A DNA stretch of 64,000 nt from Nitrosococcus watsonii C-113 (GCF_000143085.1 NC_014315.1:2882001-2946000), one strand, 5' to 3'. Shown: positions 38,702-49,861, counted from the stretch's first letter. Made by a program: numbers and translations. The notes: generated from the sequence alone by a model not told the origin.

Positions 38702-39919
38702 ATGGAAAAACAAGTTAGCTGCGAGTACCTAAAACCTGGAATGTATGTTTCCCAACTAGATCGTCCTTGGGTGGAGACGCCTTTCTTGTTTCAAGGCTTT
38801 TTCATCAAAAGCTCCGAGGACATGGATGAGCTTCGGAAGCATTGCCGCTATGTATATATAGACGTGGAGCGAGGGGTAGATGCTGAGCAAGAGACGGGCC
38901 CTGCTTCCGACCAAAAAATTGCTGCTAAACCGGCGCTCTGCCCCAACCAGGCGGTTACCTATGAGGACACCGCTTCCTTTGAGGAAGAATTCCCTACCGC
39001 CAAAAAAAATTACCAGCAAGCCTGTACGCTGATGAATTCCATTATGGACGAAGTACGTGCGGGTAGGAAATTAAATACTGCTGCGGCGCGGGAGATCGTC
39101 AACAAAACAATGCCCGGTATCCTGCGTAACCCTAATACCTTCATGTGGTTATCCCGGCTTAAGAAGCAAGACACCTATACGTATGCTCATTGCGTCGATG
39201 CTTGCACATTGGCCATCGTCTTTGGCCGCCATCTGGGTTTGCCACGGGAAGAGTTAGAAATCCTCGCCCAGGGAACACTCCTCGCCGACATCGGTAAAAT
39301 GAAAATCCCACCAGCTTTATTACAAAAAAAGACCCGCCTTATCCCAGAAGAGTTCGCTCTCATTAAAAGGCATGTCCACTATACGGTGGAAATTTTAAAA
39401 AAAACCGAAGGAATCAGCGAAGAAGTTATCGAGGTCGCTTATCACCACCATGAACGCCATAATGGCAGCGGCTATCCTCAGGGGTTAGGGGGCGACAATA
39501 TACCTTTGTACGCCCGAATAGCAGCTATTGCTGACTGTTATGATGCCATGACTAGCAACCGCCCTTACGCTAGGGCACTATCTCCCCATACCGCGATCCA
39601 AAAATTGTATGAATTTCGCAACGTCGATTTTCAGGACGAACTAGTAGAGCAGTTTGTGCAATGCCTTGGAGCCTATCCGGTAGGAACTCTCGTTGAGCTA
39701 AGTACAGGGCAAATTGGGGTCGTGCTGGCGCAAAACCGAGTCCGGCGCCTGCGCCCCCAAGTGATGATACTGCTCGATGCTGATAAAAAGACCTGCAGTT
39801 CTTACTCTGTTATCAACCTACTCCATGAACTTGATGATGAGAAAGGTAATCCTCTCATGATCACAAATGTTCTGGAAGCGGGCGCCTATGGCATCAACCC
39901 CAGGGATTTTTATCTATAA
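38702..39919 (+). CDS. DUF3391/HD-GYP protein with a degenerate HD motif
   Basis: 405 aa from ATG at 38702 (MEKQVSCEYLKPGMYV). The N-terminal DUF3391 domain (about 1-130) has LDRPWVETPFLFQGF. The HD-GYP domain (about 160-370) has HHHERHNGSGYPQGLGG at about 247-263, where HHxxxxxGxGYP is intact. The HD pair itself, expected as LLHDIGK, reads LLADIGK, with Ala at residue 195 (codon GCC at 39284). The His that binds the metal pair is therefore lost. HD-GYP enzymes hydrolyse c-di-GMP; this copy may have reduced or no activity. No good ribosome site is visible. An EAL protein follows by 21 bases. Confidence 0.85.
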   Translation: MEKQVSCEYLKPGMYVSQLDRPWVETPFLFQGFFIKSSEDMDELRKHCRYVYIDVERGVDAEQETGPASDQKIAAKPALCPNQAVTYEDTASFEEEFPTAKKNYQQACTLMNSIMDEVRAGRKLNTAAAREIVNKTMPGILRNPNTFMWLSRLKKQDTYTYAHCVDACTLAIVFGRHLGLPREELEILAQGTLLADIGKMKIPPALLQKKTRLIPEEFALIKRHVHYTVEILKKTEGISEEVIEVAYHHHERHNGSGYPQGLGGDNIPLYARIAAIADCYDAMTSNRPYARALSPHTAIQKLYEFRNVDFQDELVEQFVQCLGAYPVGTLVELSTGQIGVVLAQNRVRRLRPQVMILLDADKKTCSSYSVINLLHELDDEKGNPLMITNVLEAGAYGINPRDFYL

Positions 39920-39940
39920 GCGCCCTTATTTCTTGCAACC

Positions 39941-41242
39941 ATGTCCCTTCCAAATCTGCCTCAACCCCAGCGGGATACGGTGTTGGCAAGGCTGCGCCAC
40001 CATCTGCAATCACCCCATCCCCAACTGTTGGGCCTGCTCACTATCAAGCTGTGCCGTTTCCGGGAGATCAACACCACTTTTGGCTACCAGGCAGGAGACT
40101 CGCTCTTAGCCCAGTTTGCAGAGCACATTCGCGAGCATATCCGCCCCCAGGATGAGCTCGTTCGGGTTGGAGATGCAGAATTTAGCCTCATTTTGCCCTC
40201 CCTCCATACCGGAGGCCAGGCGTTGCTAGCCGCCAACCGGGTATGGGCGCTGGCTCAACAATACCCCTTTACCGTCAATGGCCATACGCCGTTGCCCCAC
40301 GTTGCCATGGGTATCGCCCTTTGCCCCGAGCATGAAAAAGAGCCCGAATCACTGTTGCGGGCAGCCGATCTAGCCTTGGCGGAGGCGCAAAAGACGGGCA
40401 ACCCCTATCACATTTACCATTCCCGGTTGCTGGAAGTAGCAAGGGACGATCTCGTACTGGAAGAAGAATTAGAGCATGCCCTTGAAAACGATGAATTCAG
40501 GCTGTTTTTCCAGCCTAAAATAGCCTTCTCCACCAATCAGATAATGGGAACAGAAGCCCTGATCCGCTGGCAGCATCCCACCCAAGGAATGATCCCTCCC
40601 GGCAAGTTCATACCTCTAATAGAAAAAACCGCGCTTATCGAACCGGTGACCTTATGGGTGCTCAATACTGCCCTGCGCTACTGCGCGGAATGGGCTAAAA
40701 AAGGGGCTCCTCTCTCCGTGGCCGTTAATTTTCCGCCTACCTTATTAATAAACCCGGAGATCGTCGAGCTAGTAAGGCAAGCTCTCCAGATATGGGGAAC
40801 TCGCCAGGGGGGGCTTATCCTCGAGGTTACGGAAAGCGCCGTGATGACGGATCCCAAACGCAGCCTTGAAACGCTCCAGCACCTTTCGAACCTTGGCGTT
40901 AAACTGGCCATTGACGATTTTGGAACTGGCTACTCCTCGTTAGCCTACCTAAAAAACATGCCTGTCAACGAGCTTAAAATTGATAAATCTTTCGTGGACG
41001 AAATGGCTGCTAACCAAAACGATAGCCTTATCGTACAAGCCGTGACTGATCTGGGACATAATTTTGATTTGCAGGTAACGGCCGAAGGCATCGAGGATCA
41101 GGCTACCCTAGAAGGACTTCGGGACATAGGTTGCGACTATGGGCAAGGTTATTTCCTTGGACGCCCCATGGCACCTCAAAATTTGGAAAATTGGATGCAA
41201 GAATCGCCCTGGGGCACGGCTATCAAAGCAACTACGGCATAG
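39941..41242 (+). CDS. GGDEF/EAL protein with degenerate GGDEF and intact EAL
   Basis: 433 aa, no membrane segment or sensor domain visible. The short GGDEF domain (about 5-165) has GDAEF where GGDEF is expected (RVGDAEF, about 85-91), so cyclase activity is unlikely. The EAL domain (about 180-425) keeps TEALIRWQHP, LEVTESAVM, IDDFGTGYSSL, LKIDKSF, TAEGIED and YGQGYFLGRP, so c-di-GMP phosphodiesterase activity is expected. It probably forms an operon with the HD-GYP gene 21 bases upstream. Confidence 0.87.
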   Translation: MSLPNLPQPQRDTVLARLRHHLQSPHPQLLGLLTIKLCRFREINTTFGYQAGDSLLAQFAEHIREHIRPQDELVRVGDAEFSLILPSLHTGGQALLAANRVWALAQQYPFTVNGHTPLPHVAMGIALCPEHEKEPESLLRAADLALAEAQKTGNPYHIYHSRLLEVARDDLVLEEELEHALENDEFRLFFQPKIAFSTNQIMGTEALIRWQHPTQGMIPPGKFIPLIEKTALIEPVTLWVLNTALRYCAEWAKKGAPLSVAVNFPPTLLINPEIVELVRQALQIWGTRQGGLILEVTESAVMTDPKRSLETLQHLSNLGVKLAIDDFGTGYSSLAYLKNMPVNELKIDKSFVDEMAANQNDSLIVQAVTDLGHNFDLQVTAEGIEDQATLEGLRDIGCDYGQGYFLGRPMAPQNLENWMQESPWGTAIKATTA

Positions 41243-41343
41243 GACGCCGCTTCGTAAGAACCGAAGATTGTCCTTACCCTCTCGGGGACGGCTCCCACCC
41301 TCCTCGCAAGATCGGCCGTCTTTAGCATGGACAGACATGGCGC

Positions 41344-42003
41344 TTACGGGGAATTTCCCCCAATGACATCAGCCCCTTCCGGGGGAGTAAAAACAAACAG
41401 GGAAGGGTCAAGAGAAGGATTGATTTCAAGTTTGGAAAAAACAAGCCGGGTGGTGCGGCCAAAACTGTCGTGCAGTTCCATTTGGCGCAAACCATCATCA
41501 TCAAATCCCAGCAGTAACCGCTCGAAGGCAGCCTCCTTATCACGAGGCCGCAGTTCCACCCAAGCCAGGTGGTTACCAGAGGGGAGATTGCTGATGCTGA
41601 AATTCTCTACGGGTAGGCGCTTACCGGATAGCAGCAAGGCGGGTGTATCTCCCAGCGCCGACGCTTGGTTTTTAACCGTTACCTGCGCCAGGTCGGGATC
41701 ATAAAACCAGACATGTTCCCCATCTGCCACGATCGTCTGGGAAAAAGGTTTATGATAGTCCCAACGGAATTTACCAGGGCGTTGCAGGAAAAAAACGCCT
41801 CGGCTCTCCTCCATAGGCTGATTACGCTCATCTAGCAAGATCTGCTGAAATTCAGCGCGCAGGCTATGGGTCTTTTGCAGGAAAGTGTCTAGGCGGGCTC
41901 CAGGTTCCTCCGCGCGCAGAGTAAAAACCAGACTACCCAATATCATCCCTAACAGGGCTCCTTGAAACCCTAGCCTGCTTCGATAGAAATTTTTAATAAA
42001 CAC
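41344..42003 (-). CDS. lolA: Outer-membrane lipoprotein carrier protein LolA
   Basis: 219 aa periplasmic chaperone that carries lipoproteins from LolCDE to LolB. The signal peptide (LGFQGALLGMILGSLVFTLRA, here about 11-31, cleaved near RAEEP) is followed by SLRAEFQQILLDERNQPM. Next come the typical LolA blocks FFLQRPGKFRWDYHKPFSQ and IVADGEHVWFYDPDLAQVTV. Start is GTG at 42003 with AAGGCG upstream. It lies 11 bases after ftsK on the same strand, the classic ftsK-lolA order. A long GACGGC...GCCGTC repeat at 41287-41320 lies just beyond its end. Confidence 0.93.
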   Translation of the reverse strand: MFIKNFYRSRLGFQGALLGMILGSLVFTLRAEEPGARLDTFLQKTHSLRAEFQQILLDERNQPMEESRGVFFLQRPGKFRWDYHKPFSQTIVADGEHVWFYDPDLAQVTVKNQASALGDTPALLLSGKRLPVENFSISNLPSGNHLAWVELRPRDKEAAFERLLLGFDDDGLRQMELHDSFGRTTRLVFSKLEINPSLDPSLFVFTPPEGADVIGGNSP

Positions 42004-42014
42004 TCGCTTTCGCC

Positions 42015-44465
42015 TTAATTCTCTGGCGGAGGAGGCGCCAAGACTTCCCGGCTTCCATTGGCTTGCATGGTGCTCACGACACCACTATGCTCCATGGCTT
42101 CGACTAACCGCGCCGCTCGATTATAGCCAATCCGCAGCCGCCGCTGAACCCCTGAGACCGAAGCCCGCTGGGTTTCGGTAACCACTCGCACCGCTTGGTC
42201 GTAGAGAGGGTCATTTTCCGCTTCCAAGCTCCCGATCGATCCATTAGCGCCTTCCCCAAGCTCATCTATTCCTTGGGTGATTTCCTCCAGATATTGGGGC
42301 GCCCCCTGCTGCTTAAGAAACTCTACTACATTATGAACTTCGTGATCATCCACAAAAACGCCATGTATCCGTCCAGGCATGGCTGTTCCTGGCGGCAGAT
42401 AGAGCATATCTCCCTGTCCCAGCAGTTGCTCTGCCCCCATTTGATCCAGGATAGTTCTAGAATCCACCCGCGATGCAACTTGAAAAGCCATTCGGGCTGG
42501 AATGTTGGCCTTGATGAGGCCCGTAATCACATCCACGGAAGGCCGTTGGGTAGCGAGAATCAAATGAATACCGGAGGCGCGGGCCTTTTGAGCCAGGCGG
42601 GCAATTAATTCCTCCACTTTTTTCCCTACCACCATCATCATATCCGCAAGCTCATCTATGACGACAACGATTAAAGGTAGAGGCTCTAACAACAAAGGTT
42701 CCTCATGGGGAGGAGATGAAGACAAGGGGTCCTTCAACGGCTCGCCTGCTCTAATGGCCTCGCGTACTTTACGATTAAATCCAGCCAGATTACGAACCCC
42801 CAAGGCCGCCATTAACCGGTAGCGCCGTTCCATCTCCGCCACGCACCAACGCAAAGCATGTCCAGCTTCACTCATATCAATGACCACGGGAGCCAACAGG
42901 TGGGGAATGCCTTCATAGACCGAGAGCTCCAGCATTTTAGGATCAATCAGAATTAAGCGTACCTGTTGGGGAGTAGCCTTGTACAGAAGACTTAAAATCA
43001 TGGCGTTAATGGCCACGGATTTACCCGATCCGGTGGCCCCCGCCACCAGCAAGTGGGGCATCTTGGCAAGATCCGCAACGACCGGATGACCGCTGATATC
43101 CTTACCCAGAGCTAGGGTCAGAGAGGCCCGGCTTTCAAGATAAGCAGCGCTATGCAGAACTTCCGAAAGGTACACGATTTCCCGAGTCTCATTAGGAATC
43201 TCTAGGCCCACCACCGGCTTGCCAGGGATAACCTCGACTACCCGAACGCTCAATACCGATAATGCCCGGGCTAAATCCTTCGCCAGTCCAGAGATTCGAC
43301 TGACCTTAACTCCCGGTGCCGGCCGCAATTCAAAACTGGTAATAACCGGTCCCGGATGGACGGCCACTACGTGTACCTCCACTCCAAAATCTTTCAGCTT
43401 CTCTTCTACTTGGCAGGACAAACGCTCAAGCGTTTCCTTAGTATAGCCTCCCTGGAAGGAAGAAGGCTTATCCAGCAAGGAGAGGACCGGAAGTCCTTCT
43501 CCTGCTGAAGGTTGAAACACAGGCGGAGGCTGTTGCCGTGCTTGCCGCGGGCTTATCTCCGTCCGTGGCTTCACTTCCCTTCCGATTGGAGCAGCTTCCT
43601 TAATCGGGGCAGGGTTCTCTTTGATTGAAGCAAGCATTCTAGGTGGAGCGGGCTCCTCCCGCATGGAAGCTACCTCCCCGCCTGGAATTGCTGCTAACTC
43701 GCCTATAACCGGTTCAATACGTACTTTGCTTCGTTGCTTCTCAAGCCTAGACTTACTCTCCTTTTTCTCATCAGGCGCCCTTTTTATTTCCGGCATCTTG
43801 GGCAAGTGAGTTAACTGCCCGCTAATTAACTTGCCCCAATGCCCTATATGCCCAAACAGCTCTAAGGTATAGCGGCCGGTGATATCCATCAGCCACACCC
43901 AGGAAAGGCCTGTCAACAAGGTCACACCGGTAAGCAACAAGGCTAATAATAATAAGATTGTCCCCAAAGAGCCAAACATACCCAGCAGGCCATATCCTAC
44001 TATTTTGCCTAGAATACCTCCCTCAGCCACCGGCAGACTTCCTGGAGACGCAGGGAAATGCAGCGCAGCAAGACCGCAGGCCGCACCCAAAGCCAAAATA
44101 AATCCAGCAATCCTTACTACCCAAAACTGAAGCAAATCCCGATCTTGGCTTCCTCCGCTACGGGTCAGCAAAAAATAGCCACTGTAAATCATCGTAGCCG
44201 GCAGCAAATAAGCTGGATGGCCCAACAAATAGAGGAGAAGATCAGCGAGCCAAGCCCCAACCTTTCCTCCTTTGTTATGCACTACCTCAGTGCTGCCGGT
44301 GTGGGACCAACCGGGATCGGTGGCAGTATAAGTTGATAAAGACAGCAATAAATAAGCTGCCAATGCCAAGCATACGATAAACGCCACTTCTTTAAGGCGA
44401 TGACGGATATGAATGCTAACCGGGGTACGCTTGGAACGTTTAGTGATGGGAGAAGCTTGAGCCAT
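42015..44465 (-). CDS. ftsK: DNA translocase FtsK
   Basis: 816 aa. FtsK pumps chromosome ends through the closing septum and activates XerCD at dif. Four or five N-terminal membrane helices (about 27-200) anchor it at the division site. A linker rich in Lys, Glu and Pro (about 220-320) is short compared with E. coli. The motor (about 340-740) has Walker [13 protein letters not shown] and Walker [16 protein letters not shown]. The C-terminal winged-helix gamma domain (about 750-810, [33 protein letters not shown]-type) reads KOPS. It is followed by lolA and preceded by a 229-base gap to ald. Confidence 0.96.
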   Translation of the reverse strand: MAQASPITKRSKRTPVSIHIRHRLKEVAFIVCLALAAYLLLSLSTYTATDPGWSHTGSTEVVHNKGGKVGAWLADLLLYLLGHPAYLLPATMIYSGYFLLTRSGGSQDRDLLQFWVVRIAGFILALGAACGLAALHFPASPGSLPVAEGGILGKIVGYGLLGMFGSLGTILLLLALLLTGVTLLTGLSWVWLMDITGRYTLELFGHIGHWGKLISGQLTHLPKMPEIKRAPDEKKESKSRLEKQRSKVRIEPVIGELAAIPGGEVASMREEPAPPRMLASIKENPAPIKEAAPIGREVKPRTEISPRQARQQPPPVFQPSAGEGLPVLSLLDKPSSFQGGYTKETLERLSCQVEEKLKDFGVEVHVVAVHPGPVITSFELRPAPGVKVSRISGLAKDLARALSVLSVRVVEVIPGKPVVGLEIPNETREIVYLSEVLHSAAYLESRASLTLALGKDISGHPVVADLAKMPHLLVAGATGSGKSVAINAMILSLLYKATPQQVRLILIDPKMLELSVYEGIPHLLAPVVIDMSEAGHALRWCVAEMERRYRLMAALGVRNLAGFNRKVREAIRAGEPLKDPLSSSPPHEEPLLLEPLPLIVVVIDELADMMMVVGKKVEELIARLAQKARASGIHLILATQRPSVDVITGLIKANIPARMAFQVASRVDSRTILDQMGAEQLLGQGDMLYLPPGTAMPGRIHGVFVDDHEVHNVVEFLKQQGAPQYLEEITQGIDELGEGANGSIGSLEAENDPLYDQAVRVVTETQRASVSGVQRRLRIGYNRAARLVEAMEHSGVVSTMQANGSREVLAPPPPEN

Positions 44466-44694
44466 AATATTTAATGGGGTTGCAATACTAAAAACCGAAG
44501 ACTTGTCAAATCCTAATAAATATACTTTCCTATTCCTGCCAAAACCCTATCGGCGATAGACGGAGCGTCTGCTCGACCTTATTTAGCAAAAAAGTTAGTA
44601 CCTTTTTAACAGAAGCATCCTATAAGGGTCCTATTATCGTAAGAGCGGCGGCGCTCCGTAAATAACTATCTATCTCTTTCCTCGTCCGCTTGAA

Positions 44695-45768
44695 CTAGGC
44701 GCTGGCCGTGAGGGACTCCCGTACCGCGGCGTGGACCACTGCTCCCGCCTTAATGTTGATTCCGGCCGCCAGTGCAGGGTGGTTGTTCCAGCCTTTTCGG
44801 GACAATATAAGCACATAGGGCAAAAGTGCCGAAGATAATGCTTGAGAAGCACTGCGGGGAACGGCACCGGGCATATTCGTCACTGCAAAAGGGACTACCT
44901 CCTCCCAAATATAGGTAGGCTCGATATAGGTAGTGGGGCGGGTGGTTTCAACACACCCCCCTTGGTCAACAGAAATATCCACTACTATACTGCCTGGTCG
45001 CATGCCACGCACCATTTCCGCACTCACCAACCGCGGCGTTCGCGCTCCGGCTTGCAATACCGCGCCGATAAGCAAATCCGCACCCGCAATAGCTTCTTTT
45101 AACCGCTCTTGGTAAGGATAAAGGGCCGTTACATTCTGACCCAGATGATACATTTGAGCCAATCGGTCACGGCGGCGCTCAAACACAATAACCTCACTGC
45201 CCAAAGCCGCAGCAACCGCAACAGCGCTCCGCCCAGCCGTCCCCGCCCCCAAAATGACTACCCGCCCGCGGGAAACTCCAGGGAGTCCGCCTAGCAGCAA
45301 ACCTTTCCCTCCCTGGGATCTGTGTAATAAGGTGGCGCCAATTTGAATGCTCAAACGACCGGCAATATCACTCATGGGTATCAATAGCGGCAATTCATCG
45401 CCCACTGCCACGGTCTCAAAAGCCACAGCCGTCAAGCCAATCTCCACCAAGCACTGAGCTAATTTGGGTTCCGCCGCTAAATGCAGAAAAGAGAATAATA
45501 AATGGTCAGCACGGAGCAGATCCAACTCCGGGCCTATGGGCTCTTTAACCTTGACGATGAGCTCTACAGTATCATAAAGAGAGCGAGCATCAGGGAGAAG
45601 AGTAACCCCGGCGGCCTGATAGGCATCATCAGGATAACCGCTCGGATCGCCCGCGGCGCGCTCAATAAACACTTCATGTCCCTGTTGCACGAGTTCCGCT
45701 GTCGCCTCGGGTACTAAAGCAACCCGTCCTTCCAACGTCTTGATCTCTCGCGGGATACCTATGCGCAT
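44695..45768 (-). CDS. ald: Alanine dehydrogenase
   Basis: 357 aa. The enzyme interconverts L-alanine and pyruvate plus ammonium with NAD+. The opening MRIGIPREIKTLEGRVAL-type block has the substrate-binding Arg and Lys. VKVKEPIGPE, FSFLHLAAE and the Rossmann loop VVILGAGTAGRSAVAVAAALG (about 168-188) follow. DISVDQGGCVETTRPTT carries the family signature Asp region. Length is close to the usual ~370 aa. AAAGGAG lies 5 bases before the ATG. It is transcribed toward ftsK and away from trxB. The GAGCG-GCG-type repeat near 44645 may be its terminator. Confidence 0.93.
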   Translation of the reverse strand: MRIGIPREIKTLEGRVALVPEATAELVQQGHEVFIERAAGDPSGYPDDAYQAAGVTLLPDARSLYDTVELIVKVKEPIGPELDLLRADHLLFSFLHLAAEPKLAQCLVEIGLTAVAFETVAVGDELPLLIPMSDIAGRLSIQIGATLLHRSQGGKGLLLGGLPGVSRGRVVILGAGTAGRSAVAVAAALGSEVIVFERRRDRLAQMYHLGQNVTALYPYQERLKEAIAGADLLIGAVLQAGARTPRLVSAEMVRGMRPGSIVVDISVDQGGCVETTRPTTYIEPTYIWEEVVPFAVTNMPGAVPRSASQALSSALLPYVLILSRKGWNNHPALAAGINIKAGAVVHAAVRESLTASA

Positions 45769-45846
45769 ACGCTCTCCTTTACCTCTTTAATGACTACGCG
45801 TAATATCTAAGGTTTACCATAAATTAATGTTCTGCCGCTCAATTAA

Positions 45847-46812
<966 letters not shown>

Positions 46813-47069
46813 ACTTCCGTTTAATTCGCACTGCTATCTCTGTTAACAGCGCCGCCTGAAATCCAGAAAGGTTTGAAAATACCGTCACCCTTCCCAAGCA
46901 AAGAAACGAGTCGGCAAAAACCCTGGCTGCCATAGAAAAATCACTGCCAGAGATGATGACTATCTCAAGGCGCGAATTTGCCGGACTGATAAGAGACCGT
47001 AGAGGAACAACATTGAAATGAACCACCTAAAGCTCTAATGGTTTATTCCGCCTGCTTCCAATAACCTCC

Positions 47070-47903
47070 ATGCCGCCGAACACTGTTTTAGTAAGAGATT
47101 ACCAGCGCCCTTTCTTAAAATGGGCAGGCAATAAATATCGCCTCTTAACGCGGATTATCTCCGTGCTTCCCCCAGGGAAACGCCTCATCGAACCTTTTGC
47201 CGGATCGGCAGCCCTTTTTCTTAATGCGGAATATGAACATTATTGGGTTAATGATATTAATCCCGATCTCATTGCACTTTACCAAATCCTTCAACAGGAG
47301 GGTAAAGAATTTATCCACTACGCAGGCCGTCTTTTTACCCCCCCTAATAATACGCCCAAAACTTATTACAAGCTGCGAGCACGCTTCAACACCACCGCCG
47401 ATCTTACCGAGAAAGCAGCTCTCTTTGTGTACTTAAACCGCCATGGCTACAATGGTCTTTGCCGCTATAGCCGTTCGGGCATTTTTAATGTCCCTTTTGG
47501 CCGCTATCAACGGCCTTATTTTCCCTCTAAGGAAATGATGGCTTTCCACATCAAAGCTAGGCGGGCTAAGTTTACCTGCCTGGATTTCCGCAAAGTCCTT
47601 GCCCGTATTAGGCGCGGTACCATCGTTTACGCTGATCCGCCTTATACCCCTCTAAGTCAGACAGCTTGTTTTACCCACTATAGCGGTAACGGCTTTGGCC
47701 CCCAGGAACAGAAGGCATTAACTCAAAGCGCGCAGCGGCTCGCTAAACGGGGAATTCCCGTTCTAATTTCTAACCATGACACCCCGTCCGTCCGCCAAGC
47801 CTATTGTAACGCCCAATTAACGGACTTTTCTGTCACACGATTGATTAGTTGCAAAGGCGCTCAACGCACGCCGGCGAATGAAGTTCTCGCTCTTTTTATC
47901 TAG
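47070..47903 (+). CDS. dam: DNA adenine methylase (GATC-specific, Dam type)
   Basis: 277 aa, the same length as E. coli Dam (278). Motif I FLKWAGNKYRLL (residues 15-26), IEPFAGSAALFLN, YLNRHGYNGLCRYSRSG, NVPFGRYQRPYFP and catalytic motif IV DPPYTPLSQTA align closely with E. coli Dam. Close similarity argues for N6-adenine methylation of GATC. No restriction endonuclease gene is adjacent, so it is an orphan methylase of the mismatch-repair/replication kind. The MutL encoded at 60155 fits that reading. It has no strong ribosome site and no terminator is obvious after it. Confidence 0.92.
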   Translation: MPPNTVLVRDYQRPFLKWAGNKYRLLTRIISVLPPGKRLIEPFAGSAALFLNAEYEHYWVNDINPDLIALYQILQQEGKEFIHYAGRLFTPPNNTPKTYYKLRARFNTTADLTEKAALFVYLNRHGYNGLCRYSRSGIFNVPFGRYQRPYFPSKEMMAFHIKARRAKFTCLDFRKVLARIRRGTIVYADPPYTPLSQTACFTHYSGNGFGPQEQKALTQSAQRLAKRGIPVLISNHDTPSVRQAYCNAQLTDFSVTRLISCKGAQRTPANEVLALFI

Positions 47904-48528
47904 GCTTTCCCTTCATCAGGAGAGATAGCAAAGCACACCTACTGGCCCATGTAGGGGTTAGTGGGTTCACTTCTTCAGGCTACGGGGTATACATGCCCCT
48001 CAGCGGCCTATTATACCGGGCACCCGATATCCCACCCTAGCGGCCTCGATACCTAAAAGCCTCATTTCTCAGCCCCATAGCGCTGGCCAAGCGGGACGAC
48101 AGTCCCCCTTTGGGCTATGGCTCCTTCCCTGAGGGTCTTATTCAACACACCCCTTAGTCCGCCTTCTGTACAGAGAAGTTGACAAGGGGGAGGGGAGAGG
48201 TAAGGGATTGAATTGAGGTCGATTGTTAGTGTTTTTAGGGGGTGGGGGGTAGAAGTGTTACATAGCTGAAACAAGGAGCGAGGGGGAGCGGGGGGAGGAG
48301 AGGGTCTTTCCGGGGTGCGGGGGATAGGAATGGTGTGTAGTAACAAGGGCTTAGAAGGTTTGGCATGGACTTAGCAATGTCTAGGGGCAGACAAGGGATG
48401 TCAAGGACAGAGCTTCCCACAGAAAAAGGGGATACCTGATGAGTAAACACGCTTGAGAAGGGCGTAGCAGGGCCAACACGGCGCAGGGACAGGCGCACCC
48501 AGACAACCAATGCTAAGGAGCACATTTG
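47904..48528. other. 625-base non-coding region with a G-rich tract before the first tandem paralogue
   Basis: No gene that I can support. From about 48180 to 48330 the plus strand is strongly purine- and G-rich, unlike its surroundings. A TTGACA at 48179 has no matching -10. Open frames on the minus strand here are Pro/Leu-rich readings of the G-rich tract and not convincing. The right end carries the ribosome site AAGGAG (48515-48520) of the paralogue at 48529. Confidence 0.4.
48282..48323 (+). promoter_or_regulatory. G-quadruplex motif upstream of paralogue 1
   Basis: Five G-runs (5, 6, 3, 4 and 5 G) are separated by loops of 3, 6, 7 and 3 bases, satisfying the usual G3+N1-7 rule. It lies on the coding strand about 205-245 bases before the ATG of paralogue 1. 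Whether it is transcribed is unknown. Confidence 0.45.
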
Positions 48529-49680
48529 ATGAAACACACTACCCTTATGATGAGCGCGGTTGTAGCCGCCTCCATGCTAAGCACCTCCGCCCTGGCGCTA
48601 GACCGGGCCAATACCTCCGAGAAAGGCAGCCTCTTGGTGTTCCCGAAAATCGATGTGAGTGGAGAGCGCAATACGATTATTCGTCTCCAAAATGATTACT
48701 CCGATTCGGTGAGTTTGAAGTGCTACTGGAAAAACGGCACCAAGCACTTTGCTGATTTTCAAATCAAGCTGACCAAGTTTCAACCCATCTGGCTCAGCGC
48801 CCGGGATGGCAACGGGACCTACCAAGTGCCGCCCTTTCCCACCGCCACCAACCAGCGCTACCTGGATAAAATAGGTCTCAGTGGTGGTGAACATGCCACC
48901 CCCAGCAAGGTCTCCTTGCCCGAGAACGCCACCCATACCGGCGAGCTGCAATGCTGGGCGGTGGATAGCGCCGGGGCCAGTGAAATTCGCTGGAACCATC
49001 TGGTTGGCACCGCCACCGTGGTCGATGCCTCCCAGGGAACCGCCTATGAGTACAACGCCTGGGGCTTCCGCTGCCTGGTGGGCGACAATGGGGAGGCATG
49101 CGTGGTCGCCGATGCGGGTCAACTGGACCTCAATGGCAGCGAATACGAAGCCTGCCCCAAAAAGCTCATTAGTCAATTTACCCCAGCGGGCAGAGAGATG
49201 GGTGGGTTTGATGTCCAGCGCAATGAGCTGACCCTGGCCTCCTGCAATCAGGACCTGACCGAAGAGCAGCAATACCACTTCAGCTTTTTGAAGTTTAACG
49301 TCTGGAACGAGCAGGAAGTTAAATACACCGGCGCCTACCAGTGCATAGACAGCTGGCATCAGGGGCTGCTCGATGAGATGCAGAACAATGGGCGTAACTT
49401 CTCCGCCGCCAGCCTCAAAAGCGATGTGGCCCGCTTCAAGGTCAAGGCGATGAAGGGCAGCGTCTGTGAGCGTGCCGATAACCGCAAGACCTTCAACATT
49501 GACGAGAGCATTGTCACCGAAGAGGCCGGGCTGCTCGGGGTCATGGCCACCACCTACGGCATCGGGGAAGAGGTGGGCATCGCCCAAACAGGCACCACAC
49601 TGCACATGCTCGGTCAGATGGAGGGCTTTATCCTCTACGATCCCGCCGATGGGGAGATTGAGGAGCGTCCCGCTCGCTAA
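48529..49680 (+). CDS. Exported eight-cysteine protein, tandem paralogue 1
   Basis: 383 aa, no family that I recognise. A signal peptide ends in ALA at residue 23, so the mature protein begins LDRANTSEKGSLLVFPKID. Eight cysteines occur in LKCYWKN, LQCWAV, FRCLVG, EACVVAD, EACPKK, ASCNQD, YQCIDSW and SVCERA, all shared with paralogues 2 and 3. Many Trp/Tyr residues are also kept (IRWNHL, NVWNEQE, KYTGA). An export to periplasm or outside with four possible disulfides is inferred. The C-terminus is EIEERPAR. AAGGAG lies 8 bases before the ATG; a TTG just before it is not needed. Its upstream region differs from that of the other two copies. Confidence 0.85.
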   Translation: MKHTTLMMSAVVAASMLSTSALALDRANTSEKGSLLVFPKIDVSGERNTIIRLQNDYSDSVSLKCYWKNGTKHFADFQIKLTKFQPIWLSARDGNGTYQVPPFPTATNQRYLDKIGLSGGEHATPSKVSLPENATHTGELQCWAVDSAGASEIRWNHLVGTATVVDASQGTAYEYNAWGFRCLVGDNGEACVVADAGQLDLNGSEYEACPKKLISQFTPAGREMGGFDVQRNELTLASCNQDLTEEQQYHFSFLKFNVWNEQEVKYTGAYQCIDSWHQGLLDEMQNNGRNFSAASLKSDVARFKVKAMKGSVCERADNRKTFNIDESIVTEEAGLLGVMATTYGIGEEVGIAQTGTTLHMLGQMEGFILYDPADGEIEERPAR

Positions 49681-49731
49681 GGCCAGCGCTCAACTAGAAC
49701 TAGAATCCATCTAGCATACATCTTTTATCCA

Positions 49732-49767
49732 GGGGTCCGCCATACCAGGCAGACCCCTTCTTTTATA
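49732..49767 (+). terminator. Intrinsic terminator after paralogue 1
   Basis: GGGGTC-C-GCC loop GGC-A-GACCCC forms an imperfect GC-rich stem (49732-49757), followed by TTCTTTTAT. It lies 52 bases after the stop codon. Confidence 0.75.
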
Positions 49768-49861
49768 GGGGCCGTTAACACCGCTAGGCTCCCTCCGATA
49801 CAGCGCCTTGGGCTGCCCGGCGATAGAACAGGCTTGTCCCTGTACCCCCCCCTTAACGCCC

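Noticed and set aside
41287-41323. GACGGC...GCCGTC followed by TTT as a terminator between the EAL gene and lolA
   Set aside because: The loop is over 20 bases and the T-run is only three, so support is too weak to list.
48179-48207. TTGACA at 48179 as a promoter for paralogue 1
   Set aside because: The -35 is perfect, but the region 16-18 bases downstream is purine-rich with no -10 box.
48062-48537. Minus-strand Pro/Leu-rich frames across the G-rich tract
   Set aside because: The composition is simply the reverse reading of G-runs; no conserved motif or start signal.
48598-49605. A 335-codon open frame on the minus strand covering most of paralogue 1, with similar antisense frames under paralogues 2 and 3
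   Set aside because: The plus-strand proteins share signal peptides, eight cysteines and terminators, so they are the real genes. The antisense frames follow from codon bias; their starts lack ribosome sites and they are not kept at the same length.
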